Part shown: positions 1 through 10,361 of the stretch, in pieces
How positions within the stretch are numbered: position 1 is the first letter of the stretch
Layout of the letters: each line of letters opens with the position of its first letter
Origin: Leptolyngbyaceae cyanobacterium CSU_1_3
GTDB taxonomy: Bacteria > Cyanobacteriota > Cyanobacteriia > Leptolyngbyales > Leptolyngbyaceae
DNA length: 50,741 bases
NCBI GenBank assembly: GCA_012034655.1
Contig: JAAUOZ010000012.1
Span: 1 to 50,741 of the forward strand
Reading direction: 5' to 3'
The notes under the pieces: generated by a model
Told to the model about the DNA's origin: nothing
The model's database searches: none
What the model saw: only the letters and a program-made list of their open reading frames with translations
Made by a program: the position numbers and the translations under genes

Positions 1-12
1 AGGAACCCATTT

Positions 13-160
13 TTCTCCCCTCGCCCGCTCTGGGAGAGGGGTCGGGGGTGAGGGCTAATGGCAGGCATCTGACATTTAATTAAGTCTGTCTACTTACAAG
101 AAAGCATTTTTGCTGAGTATTTTATTAGACCTCTCCCCCAGGAGAGATCTAGGGTGAGAG
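13..160. repeat. GC-rich dispersed palindromic repeats downstream of the CIS cluster
   Basis: Two related G/C-rich stretches follow the end of the CIS cluster. The first has CCCCTC at 17-22 facing GAGGGG at 36-41. The second is a tight hairpin, CTCTCC at 131-136 and GGAGAG at 141-146 with a 4-nt loop. The wording (CTCACCCCCGACCCCTCTCC on the minus strand) resembles intergenic repeats common in cyanobacterial genomes. I see no gene in 1-301. Either hairpin could help end minus-strand transcription, but neither has a clear T-tract. Confidence 0.45.
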
Positions 161-301
161 TAAAGTATTTGTGCAGGAGTTCTATTTTCGCACTTGCTCT
201 TAATTGCAGTTTTTGGGTTAGCGACCAATCGTTTTATTTGGTCACGCGACTTCCGTGCCGATGCGGCTGAATCAACGGAAAGATGACATAAATCTTTTGT
301 A

Positions 302-3300
302 CTATTTTTGCACCCGTGACAATAGCCAGCGTTTGATTTTTCTAAATGCTCGTACAAATATTTTGTAATTTATTTTTCTAGATTGAAAGTGTCGAACAGA
401 ACCGGACGATCGCACGGGCTTGATCACGTTAGGGTGGGCAGCAATCACCCTGGGACGGGTTGACGATCGTCGAGAGATAGCAATCAGATTGAGCCGATTT
501 GAAGTTGCCCTGGCACGACGGCGGGTAAAGGTGGGGCGATCGCCCAAAAGGGCAGAATCAGGCGATTTGGGTAGATCTTCTACCAACGATGGCTCAGGGG
601 TGGCTGAGATATGTTCTGGGAGGTCTGCTGCAAGAGGTGGCTCTGTAGCGTCTTCGATCAGGGTGAGCGGATGGGATGCTTCTGAAGAATATTTTATTAC
701 AATTGATTGTGTAGATGCTTGTGCAATTGGTTGTGTAAATGCTTGTGCAGTTGGTTGTGTAAATGCTTGTGCAATTGGTTGTATAACAAACGGTTGCATA
801 ACTGATCGGGCAATTGCTTGTGCAGTTGGCTGCATAGCTGACTGCATAGCTGGCTGCGAGATCGGTTCGACAAGCGGACGCACCATTGAGCGCGGGGTAG
901 GTTGCACAGATGGCTGCACAAATGGCTGCACAGATGGCTGCACAGATGGCTGCACAGATGGCTGCACGATCGTCCTCGAAGGCTGAGAGCGGGGCTGAAT
1001 TTGATCCGATTGGCGAGGAGGTAGCGATCGAGGAGCAGGCGAAGATAATGTAGATGGATTGCTACGATCGTAGGCAACTCGCAAATCTGAAACGGTCAGT
1101 TGTCCGGGTGTTTCTGCCAAAAAGATCAGAGGTACAGACACTTGATCGAGCCGAGATAAAGAAACCGATTCAACCAATAATTCTCCTTGATTGGGAGGTT
1201 GAATGAGACGAATCTCAGCCATTGTTACACCATTGGGGACTTGCCCTGTCCACGATCGTAGCGGAAAGTCTAAGGGGTCTAAAATCAGGACGATCGGCGG
1301 TGTTGAGTTCCCGATCCAATGCAATTCTAAGCGGGAATGGGATAGATTTGACAATTGAAGATTCTGTTGCACATTGGCGATAATTTGTAGTTCATAATTC
1401 GCCTGGGCAATGACAGGAACAGTTTGAACTAAAATAGCATCTTCAGCACCATTATTGGTGAGAATAACCCCTCGATCGATCGCGTCAATTTCTCCACTCA
1501 AAAGCTGCCAATCAGATGGCACATCATCTTGATCGAAAACAATAAATGTCCCATTATTCACCGATTCCACCGTGGGTGTGAATGAAACCGCACTGAGCCA
1601 TAGCCCACCCGGAGCCGATCGACTAAAGCGAAGGTCGGCTTGCGTTGCATTGGCTGGAGCCGTGACCCTAGAAGCCTCCAACCAGGGAGGGCTTTCTTCT
1701 CGCTCTAGTCTAGTCGCGATCGCAATCTCATCACCATCGGTTTGCAGTTCATCTCCGCTCGCGTTCAACCAGGCAATCTCCCACCGAGGTAGGGCAGCAT
1801 TAGAAGCAGCAATCACACCATAATAAAATTGCAGTAAATAAGTGCATCCATCTTTGCAATTAAAGCGTTGTGAAAGTGTTGCCGTTTGATTTGAACTATC
1901 ATTCCAGCCTGAGTCGGGAAACAAAATAGCTGCGTGGATTGATTTGGAGCTTTAGATGTGTTCAGCAAGGTAGGAGACGCTAACACGACAATAGCGCGGC
2001 CCGTTCCATCCATTAACTTCATACGGTGGACTTGTCCTGCTGTACCCTGCCAGCCTATCGGAAGCTTGGTACTACACCAGGGTAAAAGTTCTATGCTAGT
2101 GGGTTGATTGTTAGAAGGAAGCGATCGCACCCTCAACACCTTTCTGGGGGGTTCACTCAGTTCTACAATGGTTGCCAGATCTCGTCGGCGCATTGCTGTG
2201 TTGATAGCTTGCGTGATTTCTGATAGCTGGGTGCGCTGGGGATTTTTTCCGGCACAATCAATGCGGATTGGCTTGCCATTATCTAATGCTAGAACAATAA
2301 ATCGCTCAACGCTCAGGTTAGCACCTCGGCTTAAATCGATCGTGCCGTCGATCGTCGCAGGTGTATTGTAATAGCCAGAATAGCTCCCGCCTCCTTCAGC
2401 CCTAGCAGCATCTACACCAAAGAGTCTGCGAGTCGCATCATCTACGGGGGGATCGGAAAATTGACCGTTGGCTAACAAATCGCTGGAGCCACAGGGAGAA
2501 ACAACCGCCGCGCTGGCAAGATATTCGCCTAACTTATCTGCAAAATCGAATTGAAATTCAATCCGTCCCAAAGGAGCAAATTCATCCAGTCGCCGCCGAA
2601 TAGCATCACTACCCACACCAATTTGAACTTGCACGGGAACGGTAAAACGATCGGGTAAGTTTCGCAATCGAAACAGTGCTGCAAAGGGAGCGGGTTGCCC
2701 TGAGATGGTAGCCATGCGCCAGGAGAAACCGCCGTCAGTAGTAGATTGCAATCCGGGAGCGGTTCCGCGTGTGATGCTCCAAGACGCTTGCCCAACTTGA
2801 CTTTGTAGCACCAACCAATAGCGAACATTGGGCAACACTCGCAATGAGTTTGGTAAAGTTGCACTGCCCCAATGGGTTTGATCGGGCAATGGTTTGCCAA
2901 CTTTGACATCAGCACTGGTTAAGATTTGACCAGAGGGTTTACCATCGGCATCTGATTGAATTGCAACATGCAATCCGGCTAAGCCTGGTTGAGTGGTTGC
3001 CAGAGCTAAATCGATCGCTGTTACTTCAATTTCTTGCTCTGTCTGAAACGGGTTTGCCAGAGTTAACTCCGGAGAAACTGCAATACTACTAATCGGTTCC
3101 TGGCTGGGGGTGGCAACCGGATCGTCTCCAATTTCGCCAAACGCAATGCGAGTAGACTGAAATTCTCCACGAATTTGTCCCTGAGTTTTTCCAGAAATAG
3201 GAACCGCATTGCGAGGAAGTTTCACAGTGGTCAATGTTCTGTCAATTCCTGGAAGGGTGCTGAAATCATAGGGTATAGTAATTTCTGGTAGATATTCAGG

Positions 3301-3996
3301 AAGAATTCGTTGCTCTAGAATATAGTCGATTTGCAGTTTGATATTTAGCCGTGCGATCGTATCAGAATGAACTATGAATGGAACAATATAATATCCATTT
3401 TCAATTGCGGCATCGACTATAAACACATTCAGAAGCGTGGCAAAATCTGGAGAGGTCTGGGCGATCGTCGATTCTCCTAATTGAGTCCAAAACGGGGGTA
3501 GCTGACCCAATTTCACACTTAGATTGGTAGGAACCGATCGCAGGGTGAGTTGTTGAATGGTCAAAGTCGCGGAAGTAGAGCGTGTCAGCTTGAAGCGGTT
3601 GAGTGTCAGGGCTGGAAGTAAATTACTACTCGGCAAAGAAAACGGTTGATCGTTGGCGGATTTAATTGTGCCCCGATCGCTGATATCTACATAAGCACCG
3701 CCCAAGTCAATCTGCAATCCGGCTGTGGTCAGTTCGCTGCCTGCGATTCGGCCCAGGGTGCGACGGGCATGAAAGTCTACTTCTACCGATCCCGCTTGTT
3801 CGGTTTTAGTAGCGCCCAAGGGACGATCGGTTTGGGTGAAGTCCAATACTTCTTCAAAGAGCGTCTCGTTAGAGGCGGGAGTCAGAGTAATGGTTGCCTG
3901 CGTGACGATTGCGCCCACAGGTAAACTCCTGAGCCATAGAGTACGATCGCCTTCAAAGCGTTCACGATCGCCTACATATTCTGTGTATAGTTTCAT
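302..3996 (-). CDS. Large distal CIS protein with Gln-Pro repeats and basic C-terminus (single frameshift)
   Basis: Last gene of the CIS cluster. Two overlapping frames (3996 to 1813 and 1924 to 302) make one protein of about 1230 residues if a T4 run (plus-strand AAAA at 1923-1926) had five bases; the join then reads LFCFPDSGWNDSSNQ without a break. Start ATG 3996 follows GGGAGTCAGCAGCC. The N-terminal 690 residues are beta-rich and include one copy of a module (IDLSRGANLSVERFIVLAL, then IDCAG) that also occurs three times in the protein encoded at 5041-8112. The second half has a carbohydrate-binding-like beta region, then QPSV and QPIAQAFT repeats, then a strongly basic tail (RRSSTRPR, KIKRWLLSRVQK). 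The family is unknown to me. Position suggests a baseplate-distal, fibre-like or anchoring protein. The frameshift may be a sequence error. Confidence 0.6.
708..779 (-). repeat. 24-bp tandem repeat (3 units) in coding sequence
   Basis: Three 24-bp units (708-731, 732-755, 756-779) differ at one or two positions. On the coding strand each encodes QPIAQAFT or a variant (QPTAQAFT, QPIAQAST). The unit is a multiple of three, so copy-number change keeps the frame. Confidence 0.9.
900..971 (-). repeat. 12-bp tandem repeat (6 units) in coding sequence
   Basis: Six 12-bp units based on GGCTGCACAGAT (plus strand) run from 900 to 971. On the coding strand they encode QPSV, with one QPFV and a diverged end unit. 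It is a frame-neutral repeat likely to vary in copy number between strains. Confidence 0.9.
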
Positions 3997-4033
3997 GGCT
4001 GCTGACTCCCGATTTGCGTTGACGTTTCCGTTG

Positions 4034-4990
4034 CTAAACCTTTAACAGCAGCATGACTTTTAGTTCTTGCTGAATGTTGCGGCGTTTAGATAATTCCTCG
4101 ATCAATTCACGCGGATAAACTGGCTCACTGAGAACTTTAATGCCCAATGTTTCATAGTCAAAGTGGACAACCTGAAGCTGAGTGGGCGCAGCAGTTGGCA
4201 AGGGTGCATTATTAGGATTGGGTTGGGGGGGAACAATCACAGCCTGTGGGTAGTTGATCGTTTTGCGCGGACGCATTTGCAGCCACAGATCATCCCAATC
4301 ACCCCGACTCTTGAGTTCTCCAACAGTCTTAGATTCTCGACAACAGCGATCGAACCAGGGCGAATGACAATATTGATCATCATCAAAATTGTCATTCGGT
4401 GGTGTAAAGAATGCCTTCCAAAACTCGGTTTCTAGATCGCCCAAACTAGAATCATCGTCATATGGAATGTGATATTGCTCTAGTAAATCCTTGAAAGGCA
4501 CTTTATAGGGTCGAGCGCTCTCCGTCGATTCGATCTGAATGCTCGTACCGTCTTCCAATCGGATGCGTTTTTCGCTGGAGTGATAGAGATAGAACGTCAC
4601 CCACTCGGTATAAGGCTTATTACCATCTTCAGAACAGACCACTTTGAAATAGTCTAGTTGATAGACATCTACCAAAGGAAACGCTTTAAGTTTGTGATGA
4701 ATTTCTTCTTCTTTACCCACACTGAGTTGCTTGAAGAGTTGAAGATATCCCGTTCGGCTAGGAAGCGCCTTAAACACTGAATCGAGAATGCTATTGAGAA
4801 TATCTTCAAACGTTTTCCCTGCTAAGGTTAAAGCTTCTTCTGCCATTTTTACACTCTTGATTTGTTCAATTGCCTTTTGTGTTTGCTCAGATATATCCGT
4901 CTTGACTTTTCGCTGTAGCTCATTCCAATCTTCGGCCGTGATCAAATCGCCAGGTTTGCGATCGATATAAGGGGTTACGTTGGTTGGCAT
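4034..4990 (-). CDS. CIS-associated protein with DRKPGDLITAEDWN motif
   Basis: A 318-residue protein. Start ATG 4990 is preceded by TAGGAG with 8-nt spacing, 50 bases after the end of the 1023-residue gene. The N-terminus contains DRKPGDLITAEDWNELQ, a motif I associate with distal tail or fibre-type proteins of CIS and phage clusters, followed by a helical segment (about residues 25-70). The middle is acidic and mixed, the C-terminal third has a Pro/Asn-rich linker (PPQPNPNNAPLPTAAP). No enzymatic motif is visible. Its place between two large distal proteins suggests a baseplate-attached or fibre-linking role. The function is inferred from context only. Confidence 0.6.
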   Translation of the reverse strand: MPTNVTPYIDRKPGDLITAEDWNELQRKVKTDISEQTQKAIEQIKSVKMAEEALTLAGKTFEDILNSILDSVFKALPSRTGYLQLFKQLSVGKEEEIHHKLKAFPLVDVYQLDYFKVVCSEDGNKPYTEWVTFYLYHSSEKRIRLEDGTSIQIESTESARPYKVPFKDLLEQYHIPYDDDSSLGDLETEFWKAFFTPPNDNFDDDQYCHSPWFDRCCRESKTVGELKSRGDWDDLWLQMRPRKTINYPQAVIVPPQPNPNNAPLPTAAPTQLQVVHFDYETLGIKVLSEPVYPRELIEELSKRRNIQQELKVMLLLKV

Positions 4991-5040
4991 TTGTGTGGCT
5001 CCTAATGATTTAACTTATCCTGATCTCACTTCTCGCGATC

Positions 5041-8000
5041 TCACTTCAACATTGCTGAATGAAAGGATGAATTGTCCTCATCCCCCATTCCTCTAAACAC
5101 TCCATCCCCACAACCATCACGGGTAACAGTCGCTTGAATTCCCGCTGCTTTTGCCTGCAAGACTCCGATCGCTCCTGGTTTGAGAAGATCTTCAGCCAAT
5201 GCGGGCAAAGTTTCACCCCCGCGAACAATGGCTCTAGCATTCTCAAATCGACTTCTGTGATAGAGAATTGATAGGTCGTAGCGGGCTGCTCCTGCGGGTC
5301 GAGCCGAAACCGCAATCTCGTTACCCCAACTGCCCACTTGTTTCGCTTGCAATTCAATAAACCCTTCAAACCCTTCTTCGGCAAGATAGAGTTTGGCGGG
5401 AGTCTCTGGAGTGCCAGACTTAAGAAATTGCGGCTTACGAAAGGGAAGTTTAATAGGTTGCCAGCCGGGGGGAAGTTGGGTGACTTGTTGCGCCTGTATG
5501 AGATGGGAAGGAGCGATCGCCGGGGTTACATCGGGAATTCCCTGGTTGATCAATTTGACCAATGCATGGGGATCGGTGGCGGGTTCTGTCACCGCTTGTG
5601 CAAAGACTTCTGGTTGATCTTTCACTTGACTAAACCGTGCTTCATTGAACTTGCCGCCAAACTGTGGAGGCAGATCGCTTGGCAAGTTAACAGCAAAGGC
5701 TCCAGCCCGATGACTGACCCAATCAAAGGTAATATTAACCAGTGGATCGGGTAATGCATGGATAGAAGTAAATACCGCCGCGATCGTATCAGACGAAGTG
5801 CTAAAGTGGCTGACATTGAATACACCCCGTTCTGCACACAGCCCACCCGCAAAGCGATGTTGATTGAAGTTTGACTGGTTAAATCGACTGTCGTAACAAT
5901 CTAGATAACGCCAGCGAGATTTACCACAGGGTAGGCTGAGTACAGTATGTTTGGGGAGTTCTTCGGCTTTCACTAATTTGGATCGAGTTGATCCAGAATT
6001 AATCTGTTGGGCTAATGAATTACTCTGAGTGCTACCCGTTCCAATCGTAACACCTGTATAGAATTCAATAACTGGATCACTATTACCCAACGCCTGACGA
6101 AATGTTACATCAAATAAGCGATCGCGGGTCTCAGAGGTTTCCGGCGTAGCTTGTTCTATAATCGTGACGGCGATCGTCCCCTGAGTCGAGATAGCTCGAA
6201 GAATAACGAGATTGGGAGTAGTTGAGTTTAGCTGTAAGAGTCCGTCAGATAGAAGTTTTTCACCTGCAAATGGAACCTGGGTCTGAATGCCTTGCACCAA
6301 TCCTACTAGAATCTGAGAACTGGGTAGGGTACGGGTTTCTCCAGTAATTGAAGTCAGGATGGCTTGCAAGCCCAAGTCAGGGTGTTGAAAGAGTTTAACC
6401 GTTTCAGCGATCGCAACCACAGTTAAGAGACGAACTTGCCAGTCGATCGCTTCGTTCACCAGGGTGATTCCTACCGATCCCTGAGGCGATGTTATTTTAA
6501 TTTTAGCGATCGTATCTGCTACACCATCGTTAGTAATCGTCCAGCTATTGCCGTGCTGTGTAGAAATTGATTGAGAAACCTTGACGGGCGGATATTCAAT
6601 CAGTTCTAGATAACGCAATGGCAAAACTGCTAGCTGACTAGTCTCACTAACAGGTGCAGTCAGTTGGAGGCGACCATTCTCTGAGGTGCTGGCAAGATTA
6701 GGAACAACTGCATTAATTTTAGTAATCATCTCACCGAGAGAAGTTTTTTCTGGTATGTTGCCCGCTATATTTATTTCTAGTTCAGAGTTGTTAATTTTTA
6801 GTCGTAAAAACTGCCGCCTTGAGAGATTTACGGGCGAAACCAAGTCTATATTACTGACAATTTTTGCAGGCTGTGCGCTGTTGCCAATGGTGCTAGCTGG
6901 AACATTTCCAAATAGTATCTTTCGAGCATCTCTTTCTATATCCTCAAAGTTTTGTACTTCAAGCTGAGAAGTGCTTCCAGCCACAGCCGAGGTAATGGTT
7001 AAAAAGCTACCGTCATGGGTGGCGATCGCAGGGGAAATATTAGAATTCAACACTGATACGATCTGATCTAATGAGACTCGCTCTAAATCAGTTGCCCCTG
7101 CCGTACAATCGACGACGATCGCGGGTTGCCTTTCTATTGCCAAACGCAAGAATCGTGCAAGGCGTAAATCAGCCCCGTTTTGCAAATTTTTGATGCCAAC
7201 TAATCGCGCAGGTGTTGCTGGTGCTTCTCCGCCGCGATAGATGCCTGGAGCGATTCCCAAAAGTGTTTCTAGCGCATCTGTCGATCGGGGTAACTCGAAG
7301 GTAATTTTACTATTGGTTCCAGTGGTGGGCGATCGTAGAATCAAATGTTTGCCATCTTGATCTACAACCTGATCTGCAACCTGATCTGCAACATTGGGAG
7401 CCAGTCGATCGCGCAGGGCAGCGACAATATCTGGCAGCACCGCAGCACGAGGGCGAGGGATATGCGGATGGTTGGCAAAATCGATTTCTACCGCCGCTTG
7501 CTGGTCAACTTTTATGCGTAATAAATTCTGCTGTCGTAGATCAATTCCTCGACTTAGATCGATTTCACCCATCACTTCAGCATGGGTTGCAGACGTGCCG
7601 ATCGCCCGCTTAGCGGTAAAGCCAAACACCCCTTGAGCCGCCTCATCAATGACCATTGCTCGTGTCACAAAAGGTGGCTTTGAGCCAGGATTTAATGATG
7701 TAGACTGGTTCCACCAGCTATCGAGATCACGATAATCATCCGCAATTCGCAATCCCAATGCTTCGGCTGTGACTCGCAAAATACCCTGAACAGTGACAGT
7801 ACCCTCCAAGAAAGTTCGTATATATCGCTTGAGGTGTTCACGAAATTCTTCAACACCTTCAAGAATTTCACCCTCCTCATTCCGACGCGGCGCTAACCCA
7901 TACAGAGCCGCCAGCCGTTCTAAATCATGCACTTCTTCAGCAGTGCGATCGGCATGATCAACCCAGTGGGCACTCATCACCTCCGCCAATGTATTTTCAG

Positions 8001-8112
8001 CCGACTGTAATTCTTGACCAAACGCATCTACAACCGCATATAAAACGGGCGCTTGGGGAAAGAGGCGAAACGTTCCGGGGAGGTAGCTCAAAATGCGTTC
8101 GGTTTTTGGCAT
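5041..8112 (-). CDS. Large CIS baseplate protein with gpI-like N-terminus and three beta modules
   Basis: A 1023-residue protein, intact. I chose ATG 8112 (MPKTERILSYLPGTF) because AGGAGGG lies 5 nt upstream and it follows the previous stop by one base; the longer frame to 8148 overlaps that gene. Residues 1-125 resemble the start of P2 gpI / eCIS Afp12-type tail proteins (YLPGTFRLFPQAP, helical). Three copies of an approximately 100-residue module follow at about 182-290, 307-405 and 421-500, each with xxDLxxxxxLxxxxFLRLxI, an I(D/N)xAG-type strand and a T-rich strand. The C-terminal half is beta-rich and of unknown class. It lies directly after the gp25/gpJ wedge genes, where phage tails place gpI and fibre genes. 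Likely a baseplate wedge or fibre-network component. Confidence 0.65.
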   Translation of the reverse strand: MPKTERILSYLPGTFRLFPQAPVLYAVVDAFGQELQSAENTLAEVMSAHWVDHADRTAEEVHDLERLAALYGLAPRRNEEGEILEGVEEFREHLKRYIRTFLEGTVTVQGILRVTAEALGLRIADDYRDLDSWWNQSTSLNPGSKPPFVTRAMVIDEAAQGVFGFTAKRAIGTSATHAEVMGEIDLSRGIDLRQQNLLRIKVDQQAAVEIDFANHPHIPRPRAAVLPDIVAALRDRLAPNVADQVADQVVDQDGKHLILRSPTTGTNSKITFELPRSTDALETLLGIAPGIYRGGEAPATPARLVGIKNLQNGADLRLARFLRLAIERQPAIVVDCTAGATDLERVSLDQIVSVLNSNISPAIATHDGSFLTITSAVAGSTSQLEVQNFEDIERDARKILFGNVPASTIGNSAQPAKIVSNIDLVSPVNLSRRQFLRLKINNSELEINIAGNIPEKTSLGEMITKINAVVPNLASTSENGRLQLTAPVSETSQLAVLPLRYLELIEYPPVKVSQSISTQHGNSWTITNDGVADTIAKIKITSPQGSVGITLVNEAIDWQVRLLTVVAIAETVKLFQHPDLGLQAILTSITGETRTLPSSQILVGLVQGIQTQVPFAGEKLLSDGLLQLNSTTPNLVILRAISTQGTIAVTIIEQATPETSETRDRLFDVTFRQALGNSDPVIEFYTGVTIGTGSTQSNSLAQQINSGSTRSKLVKAEELPKHTVLSLPCGKSRWRYLDCYDSRFNQSNFNQHRFAGGLCAERGVFNVSHFSTSSDTIAAVFTSIHALPDPLVNITFDWVSHRAGAFAVNLPSDLPPQFGGKFNEARFSQVKDQPEVFAQAVTEPATDPHALVKLINQGIPDVTPAIAPSHLIQAQQVTQLPPGWQPIKLPFRKPQFLKSGTPETPAKLYLAEEGFEGFIELQAKQVGSWGNEIAVSARPAGAARYDLSILYHRSRFENARAIVRGGETLPALAEDLLKPGAIGVLQAKAAGIQATVTRDGCGDGVFRGMGDEDNSSFHSAMLK
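7357..7392 (-). repeat. 12-bp tandem repeat (3 units) in coding sequence
   Basis: Three units of CTGATCTGCAAC (first one TTGATCTACAAC) at 7357-7368, 7369-7380 and 7381-7392. They encode VADQVADQVVDQ in beta module 1 of the large baseplate protein, an insertion that the other two modules lack. Confidence 0.8.
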
Positions 8113-8113
8113 A

Positions 8114-8572
8114 TTAGCCCTCCTGTAAGGCGATATCCGCCCGCTCAATGTCTAATACCACCCACCATTTCTGATTGTCCGTTGTGGGAGGTACAACGCT
8201 AAACTCACCTGCTTCAATTTCGCTATCGGTGGCGCGTTTGCCACTTGCCCCCACCACTAGGTTGCGATTGGGGTTGCGCTTCCCAGACGGGACGACCGAT
8301 GAAGGAGCCGATTGCACCACTTGAGCGATCGCATTCTTCGTTGCTTGCAAATCAGTCGTTGTATTTTGAATTGAATCCAGAATGGCATTGACCAATATTT
8401 CGGTACGATCGCCTCCCGTTTCGGTCTGCCATGCGATCGCATCTACAATTTTGTAAGAAGCAAGATCTTTAACTTGTTTTAATGCGTTCAGCAATTCTTT
8501 GCCTACCGCAGGCTGACCGCTACTCAAACTATCTATATAACTTTGCAGCGCCGCAATCATTTCATCGACCAC
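8114..8572 (-). CDS. Small CIS-cluster protein of unknown function
   Basis: A 152-residue protein between the gpJ-like wedge and the large gpI-like protein. The GTG at 8572 follows the gpJ stop by 2 bases; an ATG at 8560 is an alternative start, and neither has a clear ribosome site. Residues 1-85 look alpha-helical, residues 95-152 mixed (WWVVLDIERADIALQEG at the end). I recognise no family. Tight spacing on both sides (its stop is 1 base from the next ATG) says it is co-translated with baseplate components. Confidence 0.6.
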   Translation of the reverse strand: MVDEMIAALQSYIDSLSSGQPAVGKELLNALKQVKDLASYKIVDAIAWQTETGGDRTEILVNAILDSIQNTTTDLQATKNAIAQVVQSAPSSVVPSGKRNPNRNLVVGASGKRATDSEIEAGEFSVVPPTTDNQKWWVVLDIERADIALQEG

Positions 8573-8574
8573 TT

Positions 8575-9710
8575 TTAGAGCACCATTGCAGTCAAGTTTG
8601 ACTTTAGCTGAGCTACAATGCGCGGCTTAAAAAATATATATCTTGCAATCACCACAGTTTGCACACCTGCGGCACGAGTTTCTTCGATCGCGGTTCTCAG
8701 TCCTGCAAATCGCTCTGGTTCACTTTCGACTAATAGCACCACCTTGCCCGGATCGGAGCGCTTATCTAATGCACTATTTGGATCGAAGACTTCTGCTAAT
8801 GTTCCGCGTTGTTCAAAAATCACCCTGGCGATCGCGGCTAATGTACCTTTGGCCAATCCACGTAGGGCGGCTTTTGCCCTGACTCGGAGGGCAATATCTG
8901 TCTCGTCTTCTCCGCCTAGAATGGTCGGCTCAAAGTTCGTAATACTAGCAATACCTGCGATCGGCTGGGCAATCGTATTAATCTCGCCCGCTTTTACCAA
9001 TCCAATATTTCCCTTTGAGCTTTCCCCCGCCAACACTGGAATATCAATGCGCGTTTGCCCCCGTTGTAAAGTCCCAGCTTGAATAGTGACGAAAGTAATA
9101 CCCTGAGCAGTGCGAAGCAATGTACCTTCTGGAATCGTGATATTCCCTTCTTCTACCGCCGGAGCACGGAGAAAACTCACCAACCCTTGAGCAAAGTCCT
9201 TTGTTTTGCGTGTAACCCCTAAAATAGCGACCACAAGATCTAGCGATTTGCCTGTTGCAGTATCAATAAACCCCGCTAGATATGCCTGATTAATCTGTTG
9301 ATAAACCGTAGCAATCTCTCGCCCGATCGCTTCTCCAATCGTGCGAGTCACACTCCCGACATTAATATCCGTGATCGGTGACGTGCTATCAATTAAAAAT
9401 AATCTACATAAAAAACACTTTCATCATCAGGTAATGTGCCTTCTTGCTGCCAGATGATGGCATTATCTCGTGCACTAAAGATATAGTCGATCGCCTTCTG
9501 AAAGGTATATCGCTGCGTCTTCCCATCCGAATGGGTGATCGTGCTGGTAATGCTGCGAATATCTTGGGCAGGCTTGGCCAGGCGATAGAGATCGACCTTG
9601 ATATCAAAGCGAATAGGTTCATTGACAACCCCGCCCACCATTGCCGTGAGAATATCATCAACAACTTCTGCATATAGGCGATCGATTAAATTAACAGTGT
9701 CAGCGTTCAC
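8575..9710 (-). CDS. Baseplate wedge protein gpJ/gp6-like (single frameshift)
   Basis: Homologue of P2 gpJ / T4 gp6 / eCIS Cis11, which forms the wedge ring that holds the baseplate. Read directly it is two frames: a 105-residue piece from GTG 9710 ending FYVDYF, and a piece ending at 8575. A T5 run (plus AAAAA 9395-9399) with one more T gives FYVDYFLIDSTSPITDINVG and a single protein of about 377 residues. Family features: GKSLDLVVAILGVTRK, IPEGTLLRTAQGITFVT, the typical AGESSKGNIGLVKAGEI, and GGEDETDIALRVRAKAAL near the middle. GTG 9710 overlaps the gp25-like stop by 3 bases. The break is probably a sequencing or assembly error because a CIS would not work without this part, but real loss cannot be excluded. 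Confidence 0.8.
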
Positions 9711-10177
9711 GGGGTGATGCCTCGCTCAAGAAAGAACGGAAAAACAAGATTTAATAGGGTGTCACTATCAACAGGTGTTAGAGAAATGTGGATATTCATG
9801 CAAGTGCGATCGCGGAGGTCTTGGCTCACCAGAACCGATCGTACTGTTTTAACTCGTGGTTCTGCTGCTAATGCTTGCAGCACAAACAGCTTGGCACGGT
9901 TGCGATTGGTATCGCTATTGAGTTCGCCAATCAGTTCAAATAAGCGAGAGCCGTAGCTGGGATGCCCTAAAGGAGCGAGTTCTCCAACGGGTGTGAGAAA
10001 GCGCAACAATAGAGCTTGACGAAGATTGTCAGCACCGTGAAGCAGGGCCAGATCGGCTTGTTGAGTTTGAGTTCGCACCTGAGTGAGCAAGTCATTGTCA
10101 CGATCGCGGCTATTCTGGCGTTCTAGATTACGCAGTAGTTGTAAATCACTTCCCCAACGGTCTTCGTTCTTTGCCAT
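9707..10177 (-). CDS. Baseplate wedge protein gp25-like (GPW/gp25 family)
   Basis: A 156-residue protein of the GPW/gp25 family, the lysozyme-fold wedge subunit of contractile tails. Start chosen at ATG 10177 (MAKNEDRWGSDLQLL) after CAGGTAGTC; an upstream in-frame start at 10312 would add a hydrophobic stretch that does not belong to the family. Typical elements are the QALLLRFLTPVGELAPLGH segment, YGSRLFELIGE, and the C-terminal beta part (SLTPVDSDTLLNLVFPF). It overlaps the gpJ-like start by 3 bases. Upstream, the GT2 remnant separates it from the PAAR gene. Confidence 0.85.
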   Translation of the reverse strand: MAKNEDRWGSDLQLLRNLERQNSRDRDNDLLTQVRTQTQQADLALLHGADNLRQALLLRFLTPVGELAPLGHPSYGSRLFELIGELNSDTNRNRAKLFVLQALAAEPRVKTVRSVLVSQDLRDRTCMNIHISLTPVDSDTLLNLVFPFFLERGITP

Positions 10178-10361
10178 GACTACCTGATAGAAAACTGCAC
10201 AAACGGTTTTGGTATACTCCAACAGATGCGGTGTTGATCGACCATTCACCACAGTTGAAAATAACGTCGAGATTATCAGCAGTAATACATTTTTTATAAC
10301 TAAAGTAAACAAAGAATGTCGAGGATTTTCAAAAAAGTTATTACCTTGTGTTTCACAAAAA

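Noticed and set aside
94..357. Small minus-strand open frame downstream of the CIS cluster
   Set aside because: No family pattern or good ribosome site, and it overlaps the end of the large CIS gene and the GC-rich repeats.
700..971. CRISPR-like array of short repeats
   Set aside because: Units are contiguous, without spacers, and encode in-frame peptide repeats.
420..986. Cys/Gly-rich open frame on the plus strand (repeats of GCTDGC type)
   Set aside because: It is the antisense of the QPSV and QPIAQAFT repeats of the real gene; its pattern comes from the repeat DNA and it has no ribosome site.
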